Assembly: GCA_023418255.1 (NCBI GenBank)
Contig: JAEZZZ010000004.1
Span: 1 to 6,656 of the forward strand
Direction of reading: 5' to 3'
DNA from: Bacteroidota bacterium
GTDB taxonomy: Bacteria; Bacteroidota; Bacteroidia; Bacteroidales; Dysgonomonadaceae
Length of the DNA stretch: 6,656 nucleotides
Both the position numbers and the translations under genes were made by a program. The notes under the pieces are model-generated. The model did no database searches, had not been told where the DNA came from, and worked only from the letters and a program-made list of their open reading frames with translations. Within the stretch, counting starts at the first letter, position 1, and each line of letters starts with the position of its first letter. Positions 1 through 6,127 of this stretch are shown here, piece by piece.

Positions 1-13
1 CGGTAAAAGGCTG

Positions 14-21
14 TATATTTG
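14..21 (+). promoter_or_regulatory. Possible Bacteroidota -7 promoter box (TATATTTG)
   Basis: TATATTTG matches the Bacteroidota -7 consensus TAnnTTTG on the plus strand. The -33 region would lie outside the window, and no convincing plus-strand gene follows within several hundred bases. A transcript from here would start at about the left arm of the inverted repeat at 25-101 and run antisense to the small minus-strand genes. In an AT-rich region this box can occur by chance. Confidence 0.2.
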
Positions 22-24
22 TCC

Positions 25-101
25 TGCATAATTTGGGGGCGTTAAAATCTATTGTTTTTCTTTTAATGCCTTAAAAATAAGGATTTTCCTCAAATTATGC
101 A
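25..101. repeat. Imperfect inverted repeat at the 3' end of the small minus-strand cluster
   Basis: The arms at 25-38 (TGCATAATTTGGGG) and 88-101 (CCTCAAATTATGCA) are reverse complements over 14 bases with one mismatch, separated by 49 bases. The right arm includes the stop codon of the small membrane protein that ends at 90. Inside the loop, 69-82 (CCTTAAAAATAAGG) forms its own 5-bp hairpin with an AAAA loop. In a minus-strand transcript this gives a long stem just past the last gene, so it could act as a 3' end or RNA-stability structure. No clear T-tract follows, so an intrinsic terminator is not demonstrated. It could also be the trace of a mobile-element end. The repeat is seen directly; the role is inference. 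Confidence 0.5.
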
Positions 102-302
102 ACTTTTTGGTGAATAATGTGGGTTATAAGCTAAACGAGATATTAGAAATAAAATTATTCCCCATACGCAAACTGCTATATACAAATAGTCATTCCATAA
201 ATATCCCTTTCCAAACTTTATATACGCAAGAGAATTAAAGATTATTTGAAAAATAACTACACAAACAAATGCAAAAAGATTAGGATTGAATTTATTAAGC
301 AT
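90..302 (-). CDS. Small two-helix membrane protein, function unknown
   Basis: This is a 70-residue protein that I do not recognise. Two hydrophobic segments are visible, at about residues 8-27 (NLFAFVCVVIFQIIFNSLAY) and 38-56. They are joined by a short loop containing Lys, Gly and Trp (KFGKGYLWN), and a short polar tail ends SPKSCII. It would sit in the inner membrane as a hairpin. It starts 12 bases after the stop of the glycine-rich ORF at 315-446 and is in the same direction, so it is probably co-transcribed with that ORF and the one at 410-793. A small two-helix protein after a Gly-rich hydrophobic peptide is an arrangement also seen for bacteriocin immunity proteins, but that is an analogy, not homology. 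An inverted repeat overlaps the stop codon. No known domain or signal-cleavage site is seen. Confidence 0.5.
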   Translation of the reverse strand: MLNKFNPNLFAFVCVVIFQIIFNSLAYIKFGKGYLWNDYLYIAVCVWGIILFLISRLAYNPHYSPKSCII

Positions 303-314
303 AATAAATTACAA

Positions 315-446
315 TTAATTGAATATTACAGCACAAGCAGATGCAAATACTGCAGCTCCACCTCCTACAATTGGGTTCCCACCCGAACCAACCAGCCCAT
401 AAAAACCCATTACCGTATAGAAACCAACCACTGTGGAGCCAACCAT
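315..446 (-). pseudogene. Glycine-rich hydrophobic segment, probable frameshifted C-terminus of the upstream ORF
   Basis: A 43-codon reading frame begins with ATG at 446 and ends with TAA at 315-317. It overlaps the upstream ORF (410-793) by 37 bases in another frame. The peptide is strongly hydrophobic and rich in small residues, with GLVGSGGNPIVGGGAAVF near its middle and an ending of ASACAVIFN. This composition is unlikely in a random frame of AT-rich DNA and resembles a membrane-inserting tail. The frame stays open up to a TAA at 468-470. Adding one base to the GGG run at 462-464 (CCC on the coding strand) would fuse it to the upstream ORF as one protein of about 159 residues, reading KENNIPNINNEMVGS across the join. 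It is therefore best read as the C-terminal part of a broken gene, or as a region affected by a sequencing error. A separate overlapping small gene starting at 446 is the alternative. Confidence 0.5.
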
Positions 447-793
447 CTCGTTATTGATATTGGGATGTTATTTTCCTTGAAAAATTCTGTCCAATATACA
501 TACGAATCTAAACAAATCGAGATTGAACCATGTAGAGCTATTTTACCTACTTCTGAAAGCAAAGAGTCTTTTAAAACACTTTCTTGTAATTTTTTTAATT
601 CCATAATATTTTGAGGACTTGTGCCCATTATTATGTCAAAATAATATAAGCATTTGTCCGTCATTTCCCTTTTTACATCTTCACACGTAATTGATAATAG
701 CTCCTCGCTGTCAACGACAAAATCTTCAACATGTTGAATGTTTTCTTTTTCGCATTTTAATTTGATAAAATCGTTTACCATAGATGCTATCAT
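410..793 (-). CDS. Hypothetical protein, probably frameshifted near its C-terminus
   Basis: This is a 127-residue, mostly soluble, acidic and helix-prone protein of unknown family. It begins MIASMVNDFIKLKCEKEN and contains four Cys. The middle segment (DIIMGTSPQNIMELKKLQES) looks amphipathic. A possible aromatic patch, SYVYWTEFF, lies just before the frame is lost. The last residues (TRWLAPQWLVSIR) look like out-of-frame sequence, because a different frame there encodes the glycine-rich segment at 315-446. ATG 793 is the first available start. The same frame is open upstream to 880 with coding-like content (for example LDFAFRDLDRRASSEKS) but no ATG, GTG or TTG, so the true N-terminus may be lost. 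No Shine-Dalgarno is present, as is usual in this phylum. It is probably transcribed together with the downstream Gly-rich ORF and the two-helix membrane protein. Confidence 0.5.
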   Translation of the reverse strand: MIASMVNDFIKLKCEKENIQHVEDFVVDSEELLSITCEDVKREMTDKCLYYFDIIMGTSPQNIMELKKLQESVLKDSLLSEVGKIALHGSISICLDSYVYWTEFFKENNIPISITRWLAPQWLVSIR

Positions 794-1049
794 CTCAGGA
801 GTAAACTCTCTTTTTATATCAGATTTTTCTGAAGAAGCTCTACGGTCGAGATCTCTAAACGCAAAATCTAATCTTTTTTTTTAGATAAATAAATTTATTT
901 CTTTGAATTACAAGTATTAATTTTCAATATTTTGTTTTATGTTGTATTCTTACAAAGAAAACATTTTTTCACGATTCCCAAAAGAAAAGTTTAAAACAAG
1001 TTACAATGGTTGGTAATTTTAAAAATCGGGATAGGTTGCTGCACGGGGG
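794..1049. other. AT-rich spacer with no clear gene
   Basis: These 256 bases separate the stop of the methyltransferase gene (1050) from ATG 793 of the small cluster. They are AT-rich, with a run of nine T at 874-882. Any promoter for the minus-strand cluster should lie here. The nearest -7-like word on the minus strand, TAGATTTTG at 861-869, has one base too many for TAnnTTTG, and no convincing -33 element is seen. On the minus strand the frame of the 410-793 ORF is open from 880 without a start codon. Just past the methyltransferase stop, GGTAGC and GCAACC (complement of 1053-1058 and 1034-1039) could pair with one mismatch ahead of a T-run at 1021-1025, a weak terminator candidate at best. 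No RNA gene is recognised. Confidence 0.4.
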
Positions 1050-2297
1050 TTAGCTACCACGTCGCGCGCGTCTTCCCCCGACGCTGTTTCTTTTGGCATG
1101 ATATGAGTGGCTCGAAGCACTTTTTCTATCGAATGATTTTCGCGGTTGCTCTTTGCGTTTTCCGTCAAAGATCTCATATTCGCGCATTTCGCATTCAAGC
1201 GCGCCGTTGTACAAGAAGAAGCGTTTGGAATGTTTCAGTCCGATATTGTCGAAGCACTCTTTTCGATAGCTTAGGATATAAGCCGTAAAACCGGGAAAAA
1301 CATGTTTTAGTCGTTCGCCAATGGCGCTATACAAGGAGCTGAGCTCTTCTACTTTCATGCGTTCGCCATATGGCGGATTGAGCATCAACACTCCTCCTTC
1401 TGTCGGTGCCTCTTCGTATTGCTGTATTGCTTTTACTTCTAACTTTATGTATCGACTCAAACCGGCACTTTTTATGTTTCTTTCGGCAATGGCAATAGCT
1501 TTCGGTGAAATATCGGTGCCGATAATGGGTTGTGAAAAATCGCGTTCGCGCGATTCATCGTTATAAATCTCCCGAAAGAGTTCTTCATCAAAATCTTTCC
1601 ATTTCTCAAAAGCGAAGTGAGTGCGATGAATTCCTGATGGGATGCCCAATGCAATCATTGCCGCTTCGATCAATAATGTGCCTGAGCCACACATGGGATC
1701 GATGAACGGACGCTCGCCTTTCCATCCGGATTTTAAAATCATGCCGGCAGCCAGCACTTCATTTAATGGTGCTTCGGTTTGAGCCACACGATAGCCACGC
1801 TTATGAAGCGATTCACCCGAACTGTCAAGCGATAGTGTGCAATTGTTGTGCGAAATGTGCATATTAAAAATGATATCGGGATTGCTCACGCTCACCGATG
1901 GACGTTTGCCATATTTTTCCATAAACCAGTCGGCTATGGCATCTTTTACGCGATAGGCAACAAATTTGGAATGGCGAAAAATGTGTGAAAAGACCACCGC
2001 ATCAATGGCGAACGTATTATCAAGCGACATATATTGTTCCCAATCAACTTTTTTGAGCATTTCGTACACATCATCCGCATGATTTGCTTTGAATTGATAT
2101 ATTGGTTTTAAGATGCGCAACGCGGTGCGACAATGCAAATTGGCTTCGTACATCAGCTTTTTGTCGCCGGAAAAAGATACCATTCGCGTACCTATTTCAA
2201 CATCATTGGCACCCAAAGCAATTAATTCTTCTGCGAGCACATCCTCTAATTCTGCCATTGTTTTGGCAATCATGGGGAATTGCAGTTTTTTTTTCAT
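1050..2297 (-). CDS. rlmL: THUMP-domain class I SAM-dependent RNA methyltransferase, RlmL-like
   Basis: A 415-residue cytoplasmic enzyme of the COG0116 family, predicted to methylate N2 of a guanosine in 23S rRNA. E. coli RlmL makes m2G2445 as the N-terminal half of the fused RlmKL protein; here the RlmK half is absent, as in the stand-alone relatives. After a short N-terminal region (residues 1-45) comes the RNA-binding THUMP domain, about 46-157. The methyltransferase domain follows at about 175-375, with the SAM-binding motif I DPMCGSGTLLIEAA (200-213), the motif II acidic turn GTDISPKA (260-267) and the catalytic motif IV NPPYGER (307-313). The final 35 residues are a low-complexity basic tail rich in Arg, Lys and Ser, longer than the family core needs and possibly RNA-contacting. 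The start is ATG 2297, followed by a lysine run (MKKKL). It is the last gene of the three-gene run, 50 bases after the glycosidase gene. The family is clear; the exact target nucleotide is inferred. Confidence 0.88.
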   Translation of the reverse strand: MKKKLQFPMIAKTMAELEDVLAEELIALGANDVEIGTRMVSFSGDKKLMYEANLHCRTALRILKPIYQFKANHADDVYEMLKKVDWEQYMSLDNTFAIDAVVFSHIFRHSKFVAYRVKDAIADWFMEKYGKRPSVSVSNPDIIFNMHISHNNCTLSLDSSGESLHKRGYRVAQTEAPLNEVLAAGMILKSGWKGERPFIDPMCGSGTLLIEAAMIALGIPSGIHRTHFAFEKWKDFDEELFREIYNDESRERDFSQPIIGTDISPKAIAIAERNIKSAGLSRYIKLEVKAIQQYEEAPTEGGVLMLNPPYGERMKVEELSSLYSAIGERLKHVFPGFTAYILSYRKECFDNIGLKHSKRFFLYNGALECEMREYEIFDGKRKEQPRKSFDRKSASSHSYHAKRNSVGGRRARRGS

Positions 2298-2310
2298 TGT
2301 GTAATATTTT

Positions 2311-2340
2311 TTTCAAGATGCACTGAATGCCCTCCTTGAT
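2311..2340. other. Short hairpin between the glycosidase and methyltransferase genes
   Basis: In the 50-base gap, TCAAG at 2313-2317 pairs with CTTGA at 2335-2339, and inside it GCA (2320-2322) pairs with TGC (2328-2330) around a CTGAA loop. On the minus strand it is followed by a run of A, not T, so it is not an intrinsic terminator of the run. On the plus strand a T-rich stretch follows, but no plus-strand gene is present. It might affect translation of the methyltransferase, whose ATG is 13 bases further on, or it may be incidental. Confidence 0.25.
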
Positions 2341-2347
2341 GGTTGTT

Positions 2348-3880
2348 TTATTGTTTTATTTTTATTTTTTTTGGTTTTGATTCGTTCCAAAAGGCATCCA
2401 ATGCGGTTACAACGTAGGTATATGCATTTTTGCCTCCCTCATATTCCAGCTTGAAAAAATTATCCGGTGTTACGCACACTATATTTTCGGATCGATTGGT
2501 GTTTACAGCTTCACCTCTTCGAAAGCGATAAACAACAAAACGTTGTGCAGCAATAGGATTATATGGTTGTTTTTGGTGTTCCCACTGAATAAAGTGCATA
2601 TCGGGTGTGAACTCTTCCGACAGTTTCTTTATCGACTTTGGACGTTTCTTATGCATGTGTGTGTAAGGCGGGATAAGTGCTTTTGCTCGGTGCGTTTTGT
2701 TGGCAAGAATTTCTGCCGATTTTTTGTAATTATTCAAAATCAGATATCCATACCAAAAGCAATTGCCACTAACGAATGCCATTTCGCGTGATTGACGTAT
2801 TTTTGTGTCAAGCTGATGTTCATCAATTGCCTGTTTCAAGTTCTGTCCGATGTAGAGAGGTTGTTTGAAGTTGTTTGCATTCCACCAGTGCAGAAGAGTT
2901 GTGTAGTCGGCAACTTTGTGTCCTATTTTCCAATAGAGTTGAGGTAAATTGTAATCTATCCACCCTTTTTGTACCCATAATTTAATGTCGGCATATAGGT
3001 CATCATAGTTTTGCAGTCCATTGGTATTGCTGCCCGTACCATCGGGGGTGCTCTGCTTATTGCGATAAATACCAAACGGGCTGATCCCGAAACGCACCCA
3101 CGGTTTGGTGACGGCAATGGTATATTTGATTTCCTGAATTAACAAATTCACGTTGTTGCGACGCCAGTCACCACGCTGATTACGAGAAAACCCCTGCGTG
3201 TGAGCATACGTAGCGAAGCTTTTATCGTCGGGGAAAGATTCTCCGGCAATCGGATAGGGATAAAAATAGTCGTCCATATGGATGGCATCCACATCGTATC
3301 GCGACACAATATCGCGCACCACGTTGCAGATAAAACTGCGGTTTTCAGGCAATGCCGGATCGAAAAAAAGCTGATTCCCATATCGCAGAAAGCGATGGGG
3401 ATTTTTGTAGTAAATGTGATTTGGCGATAATTGGCTATTAATGTCTGACTTCACACGATAAGGATTTAGCCATGCGTGGAGTTCCATGCCTCGTTTGTGG
3501 CACTCTTGGACAAGAAACTCGAGGGGGTCAAACGATAGGTCGTCGGGGGCTTGTCCTTGCTGTCCGGTAAGGAAACGACTCCACGGTTCAAACGATGATT
3601 TATAAAAAGCGTCAGCTTCCGGTCGCACTTGGAAAATTACAGCATTAATTCCGGCTTCGTCTAACTTTTGCACCATCTCTTGAAAATAGTGCTTCATGGC
3701 CGCACTATTCATCTTTTGATAGTGCATTTGTCCCACCGTATGAATCCATGCCCCGCGAAACTCTCTTTTGGGAGTAGAATCGGCAATGCGTGTTAATTTT
3801 GACTTAGAAGCACACGAAGCCAATAATGTAGCCATACAAACATAAATAAAGAAGCGATATGTTTTTTGTCTCACACTCAT
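2348..3880 (-). CDS. GHL10-like (DUF187) glycoside hydrolase family lipoprotein
   Basis: A 510-residue predicted lipoprotein of the DUF187/GHL10 group (YngK-like), which are TIM-barrel proteins of the glycosidase superfamily thought to act on envelope or extracellular glycans; the substrate here is unknown. Residues 1-22 form a lipoprotein signal peptide with lipobox LASC and lipidated Cys23. The sequence after the Cys (ASKSKL) lacks an obvious acidic surface-export signal, so a periplasm-facing location is plausible. The catalytic domain spans about 38-400, starting with the family hallmark REFRGAWIHTV (39-49). It continues with NAVIFQVRPEADAFY (79-93), ELHAWLNPYRV (133-143), the acidic barrel motif DAIHMDDYFYPYP (198-210) and RFGISPFGIYRN (263-274). 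The Asp pair at 203-204 is a candidate for catalysis. Residues about 425-510 look like a fibronectin type III-like beta domain (VVYRF, YTYVVTALDAFWNES). It starts 12 bases after the antiporter stop, so it is almost certainly in the same transcript. Confidence 0.88.
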   Translation of the reverse strand: MSVRQKTYRFFIYVCMATLLASCASKSKLTRIADSTPKREFRGAWIHTVGQMHYQKMNSAAMKHYFQEMVQKLDEAGINAVIFQVRPEADAFYKSSFEPWSRFLTGQQGQAPDDLSFDPLEFLVQECHKRGMELHAWLNPYRVKSDINSQLSPNHIYYKNPHRFLRYGNQLFFDPALPENRSFICNVVRDIVSRYDVDAIHMDDYFYPYPIAGESFPDDKSFATYAHTQGFSRNQRGDWRRNNVNLLIQEIKYTIAVTKPWVRFGISPFGIYRNKQSTPDGTGSNTNGLQNYDDLYADIKLWVQKGWIDYNLPQLYWKIGHKVADYTTLLHWWNANNFKQPLYIGQNLKQAIDEHQLDTKIRQSREMAFVSGNCFWYGYLILNNYKKSAEILANKTHRAKALIPPYTHMHKKRPKSIKKLSEEFTPDMHFIQWEHQKQPYNPIAAQRFVVYRFRRGEAVNTNRSENIVCVTPDNFFKLEYEGGKNAYTYVVTALDAFWNESKPKKIKIKQ

Positions 3881-3892
3881 GTTATAGGATTG

Positions 3893-5974
3893 TTATCGTT
3901 TTATCGGAATAAAAATAGAATGTTCTTTTGCCAGCATATGTTCAGGTGTTCGCTGTTGGGGATAGATAATTATACGGTTGTGATTCGGGAATTGTTCCTC
4001 CATTCGCATGGGGACAGCATCCAACGCTGACATATAGGAAATTGATCCCGGATGAGCCGAAACCACTACAACTAAATCTTCGGGTTTGATAAAGTTGCTG
4101 CATTGCAGCGGAAGCGTCCACTCTGTAAAGGGTTGGAATGTAAACATATTTTTGGTGGATTTCTGTGCAGAAAGCAGATCCTGTGTATCGGGATGTCCTA
4201 CATGTAGAATAGGAACCGACAACTCCTGCGCAAGCTTGATAATCTTCCTTATCCACAGCGCGAAACCATATTCGCGTTCAGCCATCGGTGGCGAAAAAAC
4301 AACAATACGATTGTTCTTCATCAATGCCTGTTCAATGCGGCATATGAACAGATTTTTGTCCATTCGCTTTGTCGTTACATTCACAATATCGCCAAAAAAT
4401 CGCTCAATCAATCCCGTTTTTCCCGGCCAGCCCATAATCACGATATCTGACATCGTTTCGCGTGCCGTGCGCACAATACCGTTTGGCACATTGTGGTCGA
4501 TGGTAGTAATGATATCCACTTTCTGTTCTGCAGCGGCAGCCGTATTGACATGATCTTCCAACTCTTTCCTAAATTGAATGATATTCTTTTCAGCCTCCAC
4601 ATTATTGGGCATGACGCCAAGCAACGAAATGGAATTTTCCGATTCATTATCTTTTATCAACGACGCAAAATCAACCAAGTATCCGATACTCAACGGATTG
4701 GCTATCGGCAAAAGTATTTTTTCTTGCGCAAAATGTCCTAACGATGAAGGAGTGAAAGTCTCGCGGCTTTCTTGAACAGCAATTTGTCGCGATGCTTTTT
4801 GTGTAGTAAACGAAGAGACGACACACGTTACCAAAATAAGAATGATGGTGCCGTTCAGAATATATTCATCCAAAATTCCTGTTTGATACCCGATAATAAT
4901 AACGGCTAGTGTTGCCGCGGCGTGCGCACTACTCAATCCAAAAATGATATTTCGCTGTGCGTTTGAGTATCGGAACGCTTTTTGTGTGAAAAATGCCGCT
5001 ACATATTTGCCGACAATGGCCACAGCAGACAGTACAGCAGCAATATAAATAGTATTCCATCCATTAAACACAACTCTCAAATTAACGACCATTCCTACGG
5101 ATATAAGAAAAATAGGGATAAATAGTGAATTGCCGAAAAAATCAATTCGATTCATTAATACCGATGAATGCGGTATAAGTTTATTCAACGCCAATCCCCC
5201 GGCAAAAGCGCCAATAATGGGTTCAAGACCGCCCAACTGAGCTAAAAATCCACATAAGAAAAGAATGAAAAGCACCAAGACATAGTGTGAGTATTTATCG
5301 TCTTCCACCTTTTGAAAAAACCATTTTGCCAACTTCGGGATGAGCAAGAAAACAATCATCGAAAAAATAAGAAGCGAAACTATCAACTTAATCCAAAACA
5401 CTGTCGATAAACCGCCTTCATTGCCTGATGTAGTGATAATTGCCAAAATAATCAGTACCGCTGCATCGGTAAAAATCGTGCCGCCCACCGTAATCGCCAC
5501 CGCCTGATTTTTTGATACACCCATGCGGCTGACAATCGGATATGAAACCAATGTATGAGTAGAAAACATACTTGCTGTAAGAAAACTCGCTACAGACGAA
5601 TAGCCCAACAGATAGTGGCATACTGGATAGCCAATCAGCAACGGAAAAATGAAGGTGAGCCCGCCAAACATCAAGCTTTTTTGTTGATTGATTTTAAACT
5701 CGTTGAAATCCAATTCCAATCCCGCTGTAAACATGATATACATCAGCCCGATGGTGGAAAACATTCGCATGGCTTCATTGTTGGCGATGATGTTGAGCCC
5801 AAACTCGCCAATGATGATACCGGCGACAATTAGCCCAATGATTCCCGGAGCATGCATTTTTTTTAGTAATACCGGCGCTAGTAGAATAATCAACAGTAAA
5901 ATGGCGAAAATCAGCACCGGATTCGTAACCGGAAATGTGAAATGATGTGCCAAGTCGGATAAGAACGCGTCCAT
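3893..5974 (-). CDS. CPA2-family cation:proton antiporter with C-terminal tandem USP-like domains
   Basis: A 693-residue inner-membrane protein of the monovalent cation:proton antiporter 2 family (Kef/NapA/GerN relatives). About 12 membrane segments lie between residues 16 and 395. Family features include GLIVAGIIIGEFGLN (47-61), FTAGLELDFNEF (82-93), the ion-site helix GGTIFTDAAVLIILA (164-178) with Asp170 preceded by Thr, the conserved GGLEPIIGAFAGGLALNKL (248-266) and LSSAHAAATLAVI (347-359). In place of the TrkA-N/RCK domain of KefB and KefC, residues about 415-693 form a soluble cytoplasmic region that looks like two universal-stress-protein folds in tandem (about 416-547 and 555-690). 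The first carries G515-x2-G518-x9-G528-Asp, close to the USP ATP-binding pattern G-2x-G-9x-G(S/T) but with Asp529 at the last place; the second lacks it. This suggests nucleotide-sensitive gating. Na+ versus K+ cannot be told. ATG 5974 is the natural start, downstream of a good promoter box, and the glycosidase gene follows after 12 bases. Confidence 0.88.
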   Translation of the reverse strand: MDAFLSDLAHHFTFPVTNPVLIFAILLLIILLAPVLLKKMHAPGIIGLIVAGIIIGEFGLNIIANNEAMRMFSTIGLMYIMFTAGLELDFNEFKINQQKSLMFGGLTFIFPLLIGYPVCHYLLGYSSVASFLTASMFSTHTLVSYPIVSRMGVSKNQAVAITVGGTIFTDAAVLIILAIITTSGNEGGLSTVFWIKLIVSLLIFSMIVFLLIPKLAKWFFQKVEDDKYSHYVLVLFILFLCGFLAQLGGLEPIIGAFAGGLALNKLIPHSSVLMNRIDFFGNSLFIPIFLISVGMVVNLRVVFNGWNTIYIAAVLSAVAIVGKYVAAFFTQKAFRYSNAQRNIIFGLSSAHAAATLAVIIIGYQTGILDEYILNGTIILILVTCVVSSFTTQKASRQIAVQESRETFTPSSLGHFAQEKILLPIANPLSIGYLVDFASLIKDNESENSISLLGVMPNNVEAEKNIIQFRKELEDHVNTAAAAEQKVDIITTIDHNVPNGIVRTARETMSDIVIMGWPGKTGLIERFFGDIVNVTTKRMDKNLFICRIEQALMKNNRIVVFSPPMAEREYGFALWIRKIIKLAQELSVPILHVGHPDTQDLLSAQKSTKNMFTFQPFTEWTLPLQCSNFIKPEDLVVVVSAHPGSISYMSALDAVPMRMEEQFPNHNRIIIYPQQRTPEHMLAKEHSIFIPIKR

Positions 5975-6040
5975 ATGAAAATTTTAATCTTTCAGTATCT
6001 CTATTCAGCCGACATAAGACGGCGACGTCTGATAAGAGTG

Positions 6041-6048
6041 CAAATATA
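6041..6048 (-). promoter_or_regulatory. Bacteroidota -7 box for the antiporter-glycosidase-methyltransferase run
   Basis: On the minus strand TATATTTG (followed by C) matches TAnnTTTG exactly and lies 66 bases before ATG 5974, a normal leader length. No clear TTTG -33 element is seen at the usual distance. The leader contains AGACG at 6017-6021 and CGTCT at 6026-6030, a 5-bp hairpin with a four-base loop; an alternative GCCG/CGGC pairing (6008-6011 with 6020-6023) would exclude it. Whether either structure regulates anything is unknown. Confidence 0.55.
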
Positions 6049-6127
6049 CATGATAATTTTCACTTCTTACGCAGACAAGTAAAAAAACTTATGGTTAGCC
6101 ATAATGACATCACTTGTTGACAATGAA

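Noticed and set aside
1..29. Start of a minus-strand gene from ATG at 27-29 (MQDKYTAFY...)
   Set aside because: Only nine codons are in the window, there is no promoter box upstream and the ATG lies in the inverted-repeat arm; it cannot be supported.
450..475. Programmed -1 ribosomal frameshift joining the two frames
   Set aside because: No X-XXY-YYZ slippery heptamer lies in the required interval between the TAA at 468-470 and the stop at 410, and no strong downstream structure was seen, so an indel is the simpler explanation.
246..614. Plus-strand 122-codon frame opposite the small cluster
   Set aside because: It lies antisense to the 315-446 and 410-793 frames, has no signature of a known protein, and the minus-strand peptides (Gly-rich tail, helical body) look more protein-like.
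1021..1058. Intrinsic terminator after the methyltransferase gene
   Set aside because: The best stem (GGTAGC with GCAACC) is short, has a mismatch and lies 8 bases from a run of only five T.
1010..1288. Plus-strand frame of 92 codons and similar long antisense frames at 1321-1566, 2543-2791, 4086-4553 and 5555-5833
   Set aside because: All lie opposite clearly recognisable protein families on the minus strand and show no motifs of their own.
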